A stretch of 64,000 nt of DNA, taken from the NCBI GenBank assembly GCA_963800235.1, contig CAWDAD010000001.1:496001-560000 (forward strand). The letters are read 5' to 3'. Numbering within the stretch: position 1 is the first letter of the stretch; each line of letters starts with the position of its first letter. The translations under genes and the position numbers were made by a program. Origin of the DNA: CAVVNP01 sp963800235. Its GTDB lineage: Bacteria > Actinomycetota > Acidimicrobiia > Acidimicrobiales > Iamiaceae. The notes under the pieces are model-generated. The model was not told the DNA's origin, ran no database searches, and worked only from the letters and a program-made list of their open reading frames with translations. Shown one piece after another: positions 41,901 through 51,927 of this stretch.

Positions 41901-42634
41901 AACTCGAGCAGCCGGTCCCGCAGCAGGTCGCCCTCGGGGCCCGAGGCGGCGGGCTCGACCGCCGCGGCGAGGTCGTCGAGGAGTCGATCGACCCCCGCCG
42001 CGTCGAGCTGGGCCTCGACGGGAGCCATCCCGACCAGGTCGCCCCGGGCGGCGACGCGATCCCAGTTGTCGCCGAGGACCACCGCCAGCGCCCGCAGGTG
42101 CGACAGCTTCACCCCCGCGGTCAGGGCGACCAGCACCGCCTGCTCGAGCCCCGGGTCGTCGAGGGCCCGCTCGAACAGGCCCCGGGCGAAGACCTGCCAC
42201 CGCGCCTCGAAGGCGACCTCGGACTCGATCTCGTCGAGCACCTCGACCCTCGGCGGCAGCTCGACCTCGAGCGGGTGCTCGCGCAGCACGCGCTGGGCGA
42301 AGCTGTGCAGGGTGCCGATGGCGGCCCGGTCGAGGCCCTGCAGCGCCTCGGTCGCCCGGGCGGCGGCGGCCGGGTCCTCGCCGCCGGGGTCGTCGGCCAG
42401 CCGCTCGAAGGCGGCCCGCACCCGGTCGGCCAGCTCGGCGGCGGCCTTCTCGGTGAAGGTGATGGCGGCGATGGCCTCGATGTCGATGCCGCCGTCGACC
42501 ACCAGGGCCACGACCCGCTCGACCAGGCTCGAGGTCTTGCCCGAGCCCGCCCCGGCGCTGACGAAGAGGGTGTGGTCGAGGTCGTCGACGATGCGGCGGC
42601 GCGCCGCCTGGTCGGGGGCGGTGGTGTCAACCAC
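38957..42634 (-). CDS. UvrD/Rep-type helicase-nuclease (AddA-like)
   Basis: A 1225-aa superfamily-1 helicase with a C-terminal RecB-type nuclease, for double-strand-break resection. Walker A is SAGAGSGKTSSLVER with Lys33. Further helicase motifs are AAITFTEKAAAELADRVR (Ia), LLLDEFQDTDPIQ (II), VGDPKQSIYRFRRAD (III), HAAKGLEFPVVVL (V) and LLYVACTRARDHLVV (VI). The C-terminus has PVEGYIDLLYR and VVVDYKTDT, the PD-(D/E)xK nuclease core. It is the second gene of a pair with an AddB-like protein, overlapping it by 8 bases (GTG 42634). Its 3' end overlaps msrA. AddAB is the closest model; AdnAB is the alternative. Confidence 0.92.
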
Positions 42635-45600
42635 GGCGGTCGTCCGCCTTCGCGGCCGTCGCCGCATCGGTCTCGTCGTCGTCAGGCGGCTCGACCAGCG
42701 CCAGGTAGTCGGCCAGGGCGGGATCGTGGCGCTTGCGCTCCCACGCCCGCCGTCCCTCGGCCGTCCCCAGGCCGTCGGGATCGCAGGCCCGGCAGCGCAC
42801 CCAGGGCCCGAAGCTCTCCTCCGGCCTTCCCGGGAAGGTCCCCGCGCCGATCTGGTCGTCGATGCCGCCGACCACCCGGCCGAAGGTGGCGAGCACGGTG
42901 GCGTCGACGTCGATGCCGACCAGCTCGGCCGCCTCGCCGGCGGTGAACCAGTAGTCGGTGCGCACCGGCTGCCCGACGCCGGGTCCGGCCCAGGCCTGGG
43001 CCGCCAGCGCGTACACGGGCAGCTGCAGCTTGCTGGCGCCGACGGTCGGGTCGTCCTGGCTGATCCGGCGGAACGACTGGGGCTTGCCCGTCTTGTAGTC
43101 GACGACCAGCAGGGCGCCGTCGTCGGCCCGGTCGACGCGGTCGATGCTCCCCCGGAAGGTGACGGTCCGCCCGTCGTCGAGCTCGAGCACGACCGTGCCC
43201 ACGTCGCTGTCGTCGAAGCCGAAGTGCAGCTCGCTGGCCACCGGTGACGAGCGGGTGTCCCGCCGCCGCTCGTCGTCGTGCTCGAGGAAGCGCAGCACCT
43301 CGGCCCACGTGCGGTGCTGCTCGCGACGCCACAGCAGCTCGGGACCGACCCGGCCCTCGGCTGCCATGGCGGCGCAGGCCCGCTCGAACGCATCGGACAG
43401 CACCTGCCGGTCGGCGTCGGTCCACCGCTGGTCGGGCGCCGGCGGGCCGCCCTCGCGCCCGAGGACGTCGATCATGAACAGGTCGATGGCGTGGTGGACG
43501 AGCGAACCCCGCTGGAGCGGCGACAGCTCGAGCACGTCCTCGGGGTCCTCGACCTCGCGCACCCCGAGGACCCGCTCCAGGAAGTAGCCGAAGGGGCAGT
43601 AGGCCCAGCCCTCGAGCTGGGTCGGCGACACCAGCCGGCCGTCGGAGGGCCGGGGCACCGGCAGGCCCGACAGGTTGCCGTCGAACTCGGTGAAGGCGGC
43701 GCTGTCGCGCGCCGCCTGCAGCCGGAGCCCGGCCCGGACGACGGGGTCGGCCCGCAGGAGCGGCACGCCGACCGCCGCGCCCCGGTCGGGCAGCTGGTGG
43801 AGTCGGACCTCCTGGACGGTGGCGGCGGGCAACGCCCCCGGCGGCGGGAAGTCGAGCACCGCCTGGCCGCGGACCGGCTCGCCGGCCCCGGCGCCGTCGA
43901 CGTCGAGGGCGGCGACCGCGGCGGCGAAGGACGGCACCCCGACCAGCCACGGTCGGTCGTCGACCGGGCTGCTGCCGACCAGCGCCGAGGACGGGAGCCG
44001 CCGACCGGCGCCGGACAGCTCGCCCACCACGTCGAGCAGCCACCGCGACGGCACCCGCTCGGTGGTCCGGCGCAGGTCGCCCCTGGGCGCCGCCAGCACC
44101 CGCCGCCGGCTGGCGGCCAGGACCGCCAGGAGGTGCCGGTGCTGGGCCCGGAGGCGGTCGTCGGCCGACGGCAGCGGCGCGCCGGAGGCCGACCAGGTCG
44201 GCGTCGGGCAGGAGCGGGTCGTCGCGCACGGACCCGGGGAAGGTGCCCTCGGTGAGCCCGACGACCACCACCAGGTCGAGCTCGAGGCCGAGCGCGGCCG
44301 ACACCGGGCCGACCAGCACGCCGTGGCCCAGCTTGCCGACCCGCCCGAGGTCGGCCTCGAGCTCGAGCTCGAGGGCGGTGCGGAACGTGCCGAGGTCGGC
44401 GTCGGGCTCGACCGGGTCGAGGTCGGCCAGCCGTTCGAGCACCGCCTCGACCTTGTCGGCGGCGGCGGCCTCGGCCGGCCGCCAGCGGGCCCGGCGGTGC
44501 TCGTCGCCGCCGAGGTGGCGGCGGATCATGCCCTGCACCCACCGCACCCGGGCCGACCACCCGCCGGGATCGGCGCCCAGCTCGGCCCCCAGCGCGACCA
44601 CGAAGCTGCGCAGGGCCTCGGCCCGCTCGACCTCGGGCCACCGCGACGAGGTGGTGGGGTCCTCGGGGTGGCGCTCCGCGCACCCGGCGCGGACCAGGGC
44701 CGCGTAGGCGCCGAGTCGCCGGTCCCAGTCGTCGCCGCCGACCACGCCGGCATCGCGGGCCACACGGGTCCAGGACGCCGCCGGGGCCCGGCCGCCGCCC
44801 GGGAGCAGGATGGGCGCCCCGGACAGCCAGCCGCACACCTCGTGGAGGCGCCGCTCGCCGGTGGCCAGGTCGAGCAGGCGCAGCAGCGACCGGGCCAGCA
44901 ACGAGTCGGACAGCGGCCGGGCGGCGAACCCGTTCCACGCCAGCCCGGCGGCCGCCAGGTGCTCGTGGGCCAGGGCGGCGTAGGGCTCGTCCGCCCCGTA
45001 CAGGAGCGCCATACGCTCGAGCGGCACCCCCTGCTCGATGGCGTGGACCAGGTGGCGGACGGCGTTGCGGACCTCGTCGTCGGCATCGGAGGCGGTGAGG
45101 ACGGCGGTGTCGGCCGGCGAGAGCTCGACGGCCCCCACCGGCGAGGCCGGCGCCCCCGCGGCCTCGGGGTCGACCACCCCGGGCCCGTCGCCCACGAGCC
45201 GGGCCAGGGCACGCTCGACCGGGGCGTCGGCGGCGGGCACCCCCGTGCGGCCGGCCACCACGACCACCGCCAGCCGCCGGGCCAGCCCCTGCAGCAGGGC
45301 GGCCTGCCCCGGTTGGAGGTCCTGGGGCAGGAAGACGACGACCAGCCCGAGGTCGTCCAGCAGGGCCGCGCCTCCCTCGACCGCGGTCGTGGCGGCGTCG
45401 ACCAGGTCGGCCTGGTCGTACCAGCCGTCGGCCAGGCGGCCGCGGACGTCGCGGTGGACCCGGACCACCTCGCGGGTGAGCCGTCGGGGACGCTGCGCCA
45501 GCGCGACCAGCGCCTCGGGCTCGTGGCCGTGGCCGCCCGCCCACAGCCGGGCGAGGGTGCGGTGGGCGTCGACCAGGGCCTCGGCGGTCGAGGGGTGGTC

Positions 45601-45978
45601 GGCCACCGCGGCGAAGGCGCCGGGCCGCTCGGCCAGGACCCGGCGCACGGCCGCCCCGAGCACGGGCGTGGTGACCGGGCGGCGGTCGGCCGGCAGGTGG
45701 GTCGAGGCCAGCAGCTCGGCCAGGCGGGGATGGGTCAGCACGGCCACCCCGGCGATGCCCCGCCCCCCGCCGTGGCCCCGGGCCAGCCGCCGGCGGACGG
45801 CCACCCCGACCGCGTTGCTGGGGACGACGACGGTGACCGGTCGCAGCGGGTCGTCGCCCTGGTGCACGGCGACCAGGCGTCGCAGCTCCTCGTGGGCGTC
45901 CGCGCCGTAGCCGGTGCGGTGCACCGCCAGCCCCGGCGCCTCGATGTCCTCGCCGATGTCCTCGCCGTCCGCTCCCAT
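42627..45978 (-). pseudogene. AddB-like nuclease subunit, one-base frameshift near 44185
   Basis: Two collinear frames make one ~1116-aa protein. The N-terminal ~600 residues (VTVVVPSNAVGVAVRRRLARG, VVVFLPQDLQPGQAALLQGL, LLYGADEPYAALAHEHLAAAGL, LDLVVVVGLTEGTFPG) are an inactivated helicase-like AddB region without a Walker A. After LLPDADLVGL the frame must move by one base at about 44183-44187 to continue GAPLPSADDRLRAQHRHLL and then the nuclease domain (SPTQLEGWAYCPFGYFLERVLG, RGSIDRVD, LLVVDYKTGK, CRACDPDGLGT). The total length is 1 mod 3, consistent with one extra base. ATG 45978 follows TAGTGT by 8 bases. The neighbour overlap with the AddA-like gene is intact, so a sequence error is as likely as a real mutation. 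Confidence 0.75.
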
Positions 45979-45986
45979 CGACCCCG

Positions 45987-45992
45987 ACACTA
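45987..45992 (-). promoter_or_regulatory. Leaderless -10 element TAGTGT for the AddB-AddA operon
   Basis: Minus-strand TAGTGT ends 8 bases before the ATG at 45978. Confidence 0.55.
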
Positions 45993-46031
45993 GAGACGGG
46001 GGACGACAGGAACCGCCGGAGCGCGGCGGGG

Positions 46032-47273
46032 TCAGCCGATCCGCAGGGTGTTGTCGCTGTTGCGCAGCAGCCGCACCGTGGCCAGGCGCCGCGGGTGGCG
46101 CTGCCACATGGTGGCGAACTCCGAGCGGTTCTCGCCCGGCCAGTAGTAGGCGTAGGCGAGCTGCAGGTTCCCGGCGGTGTCGAGGAAGGCCGACGCCCCG
46201 CCCGGCCCGCTGTGGACGCCGTCACTCGCCAGCAGCGGGGTGCCCGGGGTCGGCCGGTAGCAGCCGCCCCGGGCCCCGAGCAGGCAGATGGCGTAGCCGG
46301 TGGCGTAGTTCGAGTCGCCGTAGTCGTCGGAGGCCACCGAGTCGTTGGCCGAGTAGAAGAGGTAGTACACGTTGCCGACCATCACCATGGCCGGGTTCTC
46401 GACGGTCCCGCCCTCCCACGGGGCGCCCCGGTTGGTCTCGAGCAGGTCGACCCAGGGGGCGCCGGGCAGGGGCTTGCCGTCGCTGCCCAGCTCGACCGAC
46501 ATGAGTGCCGACTCCCGGACCCCGATCTTCCCGGCCGCCTTCCACAGCAGGTAGTTCTTGCCCGTCGCCGGGTCGTGGAACGGGTAGGGGTCGATGCTGC
46601 CCGCCGGGTCGTGGTCGTAGGGCTGGCACTGGATCGGCGCCCCACCGCTGATGTCGCGGAAGGGCCCCATCGGGCTGGGGCCGGACGCCACGGTCAGGCA
46701 GAACCGCCCGTAGCCGTGAGGGTCGTCGCTGCTCCAGCTCACCCGCACCGCGCTGTAGGCGTACCAGGTGCTCCCGATCTGCAGCACCCCGGGCGCCCAC
46801 AGGTCGCGGTTCATCCACGGGCCCTGCGGGTCGTTCAGCCCCCACGACGCCGGGGCGACCAGGGCGTCGTTGTTGTCGTACTTGCCCCAGTCGCCGTCGG
46901 CCGAGCGGCGGATCTCGATCGGGATGGCCGGGTCGTTGCCCACCGAGTACCCCGGGCTGCCGGGCGGGCCGGCGCTCGACCAGCGCGGGTGGATGTACCA
47001 GTTGACCAGGTCCGTCGAGGTCAGCACCGGCAGGTAGCGGCCCCCGGTCGGCGAGGCGTAGGCGTAGTAGGTGCTGCCGACCCGGACGACGTGCGGGTCG
47101 TTGAAGTCCCCCCGCCAGAGCTTGCCGCCCTCGAACCAGCCGTGGTCGTTCGGCGTGCCGTTGTCCGCGTCCTTGTAGGGCGGCGGGTCGCCGCAGGCCG
47201 CCACCACCAGGGCCAGCAGGGCGGCGAGCACCACCACGATCCGGAACCCCGAGCGCGCCGTGCGAGACCCCAT
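46032..47273 (-). CDS. Secreted GH43-type glycosidase lipoprotein
   Basis: A 413-aa lipoprotein (signal peptide with LVVAACGD lipobox). The mature protein has the five-bladed propeller landmarks of glycoside hydrolase family 43: catalytic-base Asp in GDFNDPHVVRVGSTYYAYAS, a middle Asp in GSIDPYPFHDPATGKNYLLWK and the acid Glu in GGTVENPAMVMVGNVYYLFYSAND. GH43 enzymes release arabinose, xylose or galactose from plant-type polysaccharides. ATG 47273 has a GGTGGGGG ribosome site. The 47 bases upstream include the palindrome GAACGTTC (47310-47317). The specific substrate cannot be read from the sequence. Confidence 0.85.
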   Translation of the reverse strand: MGSRTARSGFRIVVVLAALLALVVAACGDPPPYKDADNGTPNDHGWFEGGKLWRGDFNDPHVVRVGSTYYAYASPTGGRYLPVLTSTDLVNWYIHPRWSSAGPPGSPGYSVGNDPAIPIEIRRSADGDWGKYDNNDALVAPASWGLNDPQGPWMNRDLWAPGVLQIGSTWYAYSAVRVSWSSDDPHGYGRFCLTVASGPSPMGPFRDISGGAPIQCQPYDHDPAGSIDPYPFHDPATGKNYLLWKAAGKIGVRESALMSVELGSDGKPLPGAPWVDLLETNRGAPWEGGTVENPAMVMVGNVYYLFYSANDSVASDDYGDSNYATGYAICLLGARGGCYRPTPGTPLLASDGVHSGPGGASAFLDTAGNLQLAYAYYWPGENRSEFATMWQRHPRRLATVRLLRNSDNTLRIG

Positions 47274-47320
47274 ACCCCCACCTGCATCGGCGCGATCGGC
47301 GGCCGACTTGAACGTTCGGC

Positions 47321-47974
47321 TCAACCCGCCCGGACCAACCCCAGGTTGGCGAAGAACAGGATGCCGCCGGCGGCCACGCCGAGGGTGTGCCAGACCTCGT
47401 GGTACCCGAACCACCGGGGCGAGAGGGCCGGCTTGCCGAGGGCGAACAGCAGGGCGCCCACGGTGTAGAGCAGCCCGGCGGCGGCGATGCCGATCAGCAG
47501 ACCCGGGCGCTGGAGCAGCGACGGCAGCACGATCAGCCCGGCCCACCCGAGCACGATGTAGAGGGCCCCGCTGATCCGGCGGGCCCGCTCGAAGAACCCG
47601 ACCTTCATCACGATGCCGGCCACCGCCCCCGCCCACATCACCGCCAGCGCAGCCCAGCGGTACGGGCCGCCGGCGGCCAGCATGCAGATGGGCGTGAAGG
47701 TGCCGGCGATCAGCACGTAGATCATGGAGTGGTCGGCCCGCTGCAGCACCCGCCGGGCCCGAGGGGTGCGGGCGAAGACGTGGTAGCTGGCGCTGGTCAG
47801 GTAGAGCAGCAGGGCGGCCAGCCCGTAGATCCAGGCCGCCACCCGCGCCTCGGTCGACCCGGCCGAGCGGACCAGCCACACCAGCCCGGCCACCGAGAGG
47901 GCGGCGGCGGCCAGGTGGAGACGCCCCCGCAACTTCGGCCGCCGGGCCCAGGAGTTGTCATCGAGCAGCTTCAC
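47321..47974 (-). CDS. trhA: Hemolysin III / PAQR-family membrane protein
   Basis: A 217-aa seven-helix membrane protein of the TrhA/HlyIII (progesterone-adipoQ-receptor-like) family. The conserved metal-site pieces are SASYHVF (after helix 2, with Ser and His), RADHSMIYVLIAGTFTPIC and the C-terminal GYHEVWHTLGVAAG with two histidines. The bacterial role is linked to membrane-lipid/fluidity homeostasis; 'hemolysin' is historical. GTG 47974 is chosen from the family N-terminus and a GGGGGT ribosome site 3-8 bases upstream. It shares its strand with the GH43 gene, which starts 47 bases beyond its stop. Confidence 0.9.
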   Translation of the reverse strand: MKLLDDNSWARRPKLRGRLHLAAAALSVAGLVWLVRSAGSTEARVAAWIYGLAALLLYLTSASYHVFARTPRARRVLQRADHSMIYVLIAGTFTPICMLAAGGPYRWAALAVMWAGAVAGIVMKVGFFERARRISGALYIVLGWAGLIVLPSLLQRPGLLIGIAAAGLLYTVGALLFALGKPALSPRWFGYHEVWHTLGVAAGGILFFANLGLVRAG

Positions 47975-47994
47975 CGGACCCCCATCGCCTGTCG

Positions 47995-48000
47995 ATCGTA
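47995..48000 (-). promoter_or_regulatory. -10 element TACGAT for the hemolysin III gene
   Basis: Minus-strand TACGAT 20 bases before the GTG at 47974, giving a very short leader with a G-rich ribosome site. Confidence 0.45.
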
Positions 48001-48158
48001 CCGAGCGCGGCCCGCCGCCCCCCGCCGGGCGGTCGGCCGGTGGACCGGACCGTCGCCGGACGGGCTCGTTTGCCCGCCGGCGCAGCGGGAAGGTCGTGCG
48101 CCACGCTTCCACGATCGGCAGGACGGTCCCGGCCTGCAGGACGAGCGAGGAGGAGCAC

Positions 48159-48425
48159 GTGGTCAGAGAACCCGCCGAGCTCGAGCAGCACCAGCGCGAG
48201 GAGGGCTCCGGCGGCCCGGGGGCGGCGACCTCGTTGCGCTACCTGCTGCTCGGGGTGGTGCTGGCGCTGTTCGTGGTCTTCTGCGTCGTCAACACCGACG
48301 GGGTGTCGCTCCACTACGTGTTCGGCACCGCCCACGACCTCCCCCTCATCGTGGTGATGGCGGTCAGCGCGGCGGTGGGCGCGCTGCTGGGCGCCCTGGT
48401 CCGGTTCCGCCGCCACCGGTCCTGA
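48159..48425 (+). CDS. LapA-domain small membrane protein
   Basis: An 88-aa protein with two membrane helices (LRYLLLGVVLALFVVFCVVNTD and LPLIVVMAVSAAVGALLGALV) matching the LapA/YciS domain seen in lipopolysaccharide-assembly protein A and widespread in actinobacteria. A charged N-terminal tail (REPAELEQHQREEGSGG) faces the cytoplasm. GTG 48159 has a strong GAGGAGG ribosome site. No -10 hexamer is clear. The 184 bases between it and the divergent hemolysin III gene hold no other gene. Confidence 0.82.
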   Translation: MVREPAELEQHQREEGSGGPGAATSLRYLLLGVVLALFVVFCVVNTDGVSLHYVFGTAHDLPLIVVMAVSAAVGALLGALVRFRRHRS

Positions 48426-48437
48426 CCCCCGTCGCCT

Positions 48438-48443
48438 AGCGTT
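48438..48443 (+). promoter_or_regulatory. -10 element TAGCGT for the neocarzinostatin-like gene
   Basis: TAGCGT 48 bases before the GTG at 48492; a GGGAGCGAG ribosome site precedes the start. Confidence 0.4.
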
Positions 48444-48491
48444 CCTCGTCGATCCGGGGCGGCCGGCGTCCGGGATCCACGGGAGCGAGCG

Positions 48492-49472
48492 GTGCACGAT
48501 CCTCGGGCGACGACGGAGCGGGACCACCGGCCGGCGCCGTCGCGCCGGGCCGTGCTCGCGGTCGCGGCGGCGATGTTCCTCGTCCTCGTCCTCGGCGTCG
48601 GGGCGCCGGCCGCGGCGACGGGGTCCACGCCGATCCGCCCGGCCGCCGTCGCCACCCCGGCCGTCACCGTCTCGCCGTCCGCCGACCTGGTCGACGGCCA
48701 GCTGGTCGAGGTCGACGTCACCGGCTTCCCCGCCGGCGCCGAGGTGGGGGTGGTCCAGTGCCCGGCGGACGATTCGAGCGGCGCCGGCTGCCTCGGCAGC
48801 CTCCTCGTCCAGCCCGCCGACGGCAGCGGGTCCGCCCGGTTCGACCTGCTGCTCGACGGTCAGCTCCCCGCCCCCGGGGGCCTGCTCCAGTGCGCGCCGG
48901 CGCGGTGCGTCGTGATGGCCTACGACATCGCCACCGGCGCGTCGGCCTCCACCCCGGTGACCTTCGCCCTCCCCGCCTCCCGGACCGTCGAGGTCACCAT
49001 CGCCGGTGGCGCACTGGCCCTGGGGACCGACGGCTCGGTCCCCGTGGCCGGCACCCTCACCTGCGACCGGACGACGATGGTCTCGGTCGACGTCACCGTC
49101 ATCCCCACCGGCGGCGCGCCGACCGGCAGCGGCGCCACCGGCCACCTCGAAGCGGCCTGCGGGCCCGTGCCGACGCCCTACCGGGTGAGGGTCGGGACCG
49201 CCGGTCCGCCGCTGCCTCCCGGCCAGGCCACCGTGGAGGTGACCGTGTCGCACCCGGGCGGACCGACCCGCGCCTCGGCCGCCGTCCTCCTCGTCGCCCC
49301 CGGCCCGACCACGACGAACCCGCCGTCCACGAACGCCCCGGCGACGAACCCCCCGACGACGAACCCGACCGGTGCCGGCGCACCGGGGTCCTGGACCACC
49401 GCCGACACCAGCCCGGAGCCGGTCGCCGGACCGGCCGAGCCGGTCGCCGCGCCGGCCGTCCTCGCCGGCTGA
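48492..49472 (+). CDS. Secreted neocarzinostatin-fold protein with PT-rich tail
   Basis: A 326-aa exported protein. Signal peptide (VLAVAAAMFLVLVLGVGAPAAA) is followed by a domain at ~55-165 with VTVSPSADLVDGQLVEVDVTGFPAG and two cysteine pairs (VVQCPADDSSGAGC and LQCAPARC), the pattern of the neocarzinostatin (NCS) family of chromoprotein apoproteins. A second, Ig-like beta domain (~170-255) and a tail rich in TTTNPPSTN-like repeats follow, with no obvious membrane anchor at the very end. Outside enediyne producers, NCS-fold proteins have no known function. No enediyne polyketide genes are nearby, so a toxin-antibiotic role should not be assumed. Confidence 0.8.
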   Translation: MHDPRATTERDHRPAPSRRAVLAVAAAMFLVLVLGVGAPAAATGSTPIRPAAVATPAVTVSPSADLVDGQLVEVDVTGFPAGAEVGVVQCPADDSSGAGCLGSLLVQPADGSGSARFDLLLDGQLPAPGGLLQCAPARCVVMAYDIATGASASTPVTFALPASRTVEVTIAGGALALGTDGSVPVAGTLTCDRTTMVSVDVTVIPTGGAPTGSGATGHLEAACGPVPTPYRVRVGTAGPPLPPGQATVEVTVSHPGGPTRASAAVLLVAPGPTTTNPPSTNAPATNPPTTNPTGAGAPGSWTTADTSPEPVAGPAEPVAAPAVLAG

Positions 49473-49492
49473 CCCGGCCGGTGGGGCGCTGC

Positions 49493-49498
49493 TACGTT
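49493..49498 (+). promoter_or_regulatory. Leaderless -10 element TACGTT for gene at 49506
   Basis: TACGTT ends 7 bases before the GTG at 49506. This supports a start in the upstream frame and hence the frameshift reading of the gene. Confidence 0.5.
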
Positions 49499-49505
49499 CG
49501 CAGCC

Positions 49506-51927
49506 GTGGCCTGGGGCCGGTTGCCGAGCCGTAGGACCGACCGACCGCACGCCCCTTCGCCGGATCGGCGGCGCATCACCGCCATCATCGCCGTGGGAGC
49601 CGTGCTGCTCGGCGCCATGATCTGGTCGAGCTCCCGGGCGATCCCCTCCGGCGACCCGCTGACGGGTCGCCCGGCCAAGGTCGTCGTCTTCGGCATCCCC
49701 CGGCTCGGGCTGGGCGACGTCACCCCCGGGCGCATGCCGGTGCTGGCCCGCCTGGCCCGCCACGGCGGGATCGGTGCCACCTCGGTCGGCACCCCGTCGG
49801 ACACCCCGTCGAGCGTCGAGGCCTACGCCACCCTGGGTGCGGGCACGCCGGTGCCGGGTCGCCCGGCCGGTGCCGACGCCGCGCATGGCGACCGACGTGA
49901 TCGACGGCCGCACCGCCGCCTCCATCGGTCGCCGCCGGCCCGGCACGCCGGCCACCGGACAGGTCGTGGTGCTCGGCGGGGCGTCGGTGCTGCGGGCCAC
50001 GCCCCGGTACTCGACCAGCCGGGCCGGTGCGCTGGGCACCGCCCTCCGCCACCGGCGCCACCCGGTCGGGGTGCTCGGCAACGGCGACCACCTCGCCGCT
50101 GACGGGGGCCTGGTGATCGACCGGCCCGCCGCGCTGGCCCTGATGGACCGCGCCTTCTGGCTCAACCGCGGCGACGTGCGGTTCGCCCCCGACGACGCCG
50201 GATCGATCCTCGAGCGCGACCCGGGCGCCCCCTCCGGCGTCCGCGCCTCGGTCGGCGGGGTGGCCGCCCGGACCCAGCAGCTCCTGCGCGGCGTCGACGT
50301 CCTGGTCGTCGACCCGGGCGACACCCAGCGCGCCGCCGGCGCGCCGACCACCGATCCGGCCGAGCGGGAGCGGCTGCGGGAGCAGGCCCTCGAGCACACC
50401 GACGCGGTCCTCGGACGGGTCGTCGACGTGCTCCCCCGGTCGACCCTGCTGCTCGTGGTCGGCGTCACCCCGCCCGGCGACACCTACGACCTGACCCCGA
50501 TCGTGGCGACGGGTCCGGGGGTCCCGTCGGGCTACCTGATGTCGCCGTCCACCCATCGCCAGGGGCTGGTGCTGCTCTCGGACCTCGCCCCCACGGTGCT
50601 CTCGGCCATGGGCGTCAGCCCGCCGGCGGGCATGGCCGGCAGCCCGATCCGCTACGAGCGGACCCCCCCGTCGTGGGACGAGCTGCGCGGCATCGACCGG
50701 GCCGGCTCGACCCGCACCGCCATCCAGTCGAGCGTCACCTCGAGCTTCATCGTCGTCCAGATCTTCGTGTACCTGCTGGTGGTCGGCCTGCTCGTCGCCC
50801 TGCGACGCCGGCGCGACCCGCCCCGGCCGCCGGTCCGGGGACCGTGGGCGAGCGCCGCCACCGCCCTGCGGTTCGCCGCGCTGGCCCTGGCCGCCTGGCC
50901 GCTCGCCACCTACGGGCACCGGGTCCTGCCGAGCGGTCTGCAGCTCGGCGACCACGGCGCCCTCGCCATCTGGGCCCTCGCCGTGCTGCTGGCGCTCGCC
51001 GCTCGGGCGGCGGCCGGACGGGACTGGCTGCGGGCGCTGCAGCTCGTCTGCGGCGCCACGGTGGCGCTGATCCTGATCGACCTCAGCGTCGGCGCGCCCC
51101 TGCAGCTGTCGAGCATCCTCGGCTACTCCCCCCAGACCGCCGGACGCTTCACCGGGTTGGGCAACTCGGGCTTCGCGGTGCTGGCCGCCAGCGCGGTCAC
51201 CGCCGGGCTCGTGCACGTCCACCGGGCGCCGCCGGAACGGCGCACCGAGGCGGTGGCCGCGGTCGGGGTGCTGTTCGCCCTGGTCGTCGTCGGCGACGGC
51301 TGGCCCACCCTGGGTGGTGACGTGGGCGGCACCCTCACCCTGCTGCCGGTGCTCGGCACCTGCACCTACCTGCTCTCCCACCGGCGGCTCCGCTGGCGGA
51401 TCGTGCTCGCAGCGGTGGCCGGCGCCCTGCTCCTGACCGCCGGCATGGTCGGCCTCGACCTGCTGCGACCGGCCGCCGAGCGCACCCACCTGGGCCGGTT
51501 CGCGGCCGACGTGTTCAGCGACCACAGCACCTTCTGGCCGGTCGTGGCCCGCAAGGTGGGCGGCGACCTGCGACCCTTCTCGGTCAGCCCGTGGACCTGG
51601 TTCGTGCCGGTGTTCAGCCTCGGCGGGCTCTACCTGCTGGTCGGCCGGCGGGCCGCCAGCCGCCTGCTGCCGATCGGCTCGCCCCTGCGCCTGGCGGTCA
51701 CCACCATGATCGTGCTCGGCGTGGTCGGGGGGCTCCTGAACGACTCCGGGGTGGCCATCGCCGCCCTGACCGTCGCCTGCGCCGGGCCGCTGCTCACGGT
51801 GGTGGCGCTCGACCCGTCCGGTCCGACCGACCCGCCGCCGACCCACGACCCGCCGGTGTCCCACGGCGCGGCCGGTCCGGCACCGGAGCCCGCCCCGGTC
51901 AGTACGGGCGGTCCCCCGCGACCGTGA
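49506..51927 (+). pseudogene. Large membrane protein with alkaline-phosphatase-like head; one-base frameshift
   Basis: Two frames join into one ~806-aa protein. Frame 1 (49506 to ~49880) gives a TM helix (ITAIIAVGAVLLGAMIW) and the front of a phosphatase/phosphodiesterase-like fold (KVVVFGIPRLGLGDVTPGRMPVLARLARHGGIG, AYATLGAGTP). Frame 2 resumes at MATDVIDGRTAASIG and continues with VVVLGGASVLRAT, LLLVVGVTPPGD, APTVLSAMGV and then about ten membrane helices to 51927. One extra base between about 49845 and 49884 explains it; the total length is 1 mod 3. A shorter functional protein from 49885 is possible. I know of no experimentally studied relative; an envelope function is inferred. Its end overlaps the TauD gene by 29 bases. 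Confidence 0.7.

Noticed and set aside
39215..42946. A long + frame opposite the AddA-like helicase
   Set aside because: Shadow of the helicase; no recognisable motif and Gly/Arg/Val-rich composition.
42682..46107. Treating the AddB-like protein as a complete 1141-residue frame ending at 42682
   Set aside because: After the LVGL position the frame becomes Arg/Pro-rich nonsense while the nuclease domain is perfect in another frame.
48492..49472. An enediyne/antibiotic gene cluster around the neocarzinostatin-fold protein
   Set aside because: No polyketide synthase, oxidase set or resistance gene is nearby; neighbours are LapA-domain and membrane genes.
42627..51927. Programmed ribosomal frameshifting as explanation of the frame changes
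   Set aside because: No slippery heptamer with downstream structure was recognised, and the sites are in unrelated genes; one extra base is simpler.
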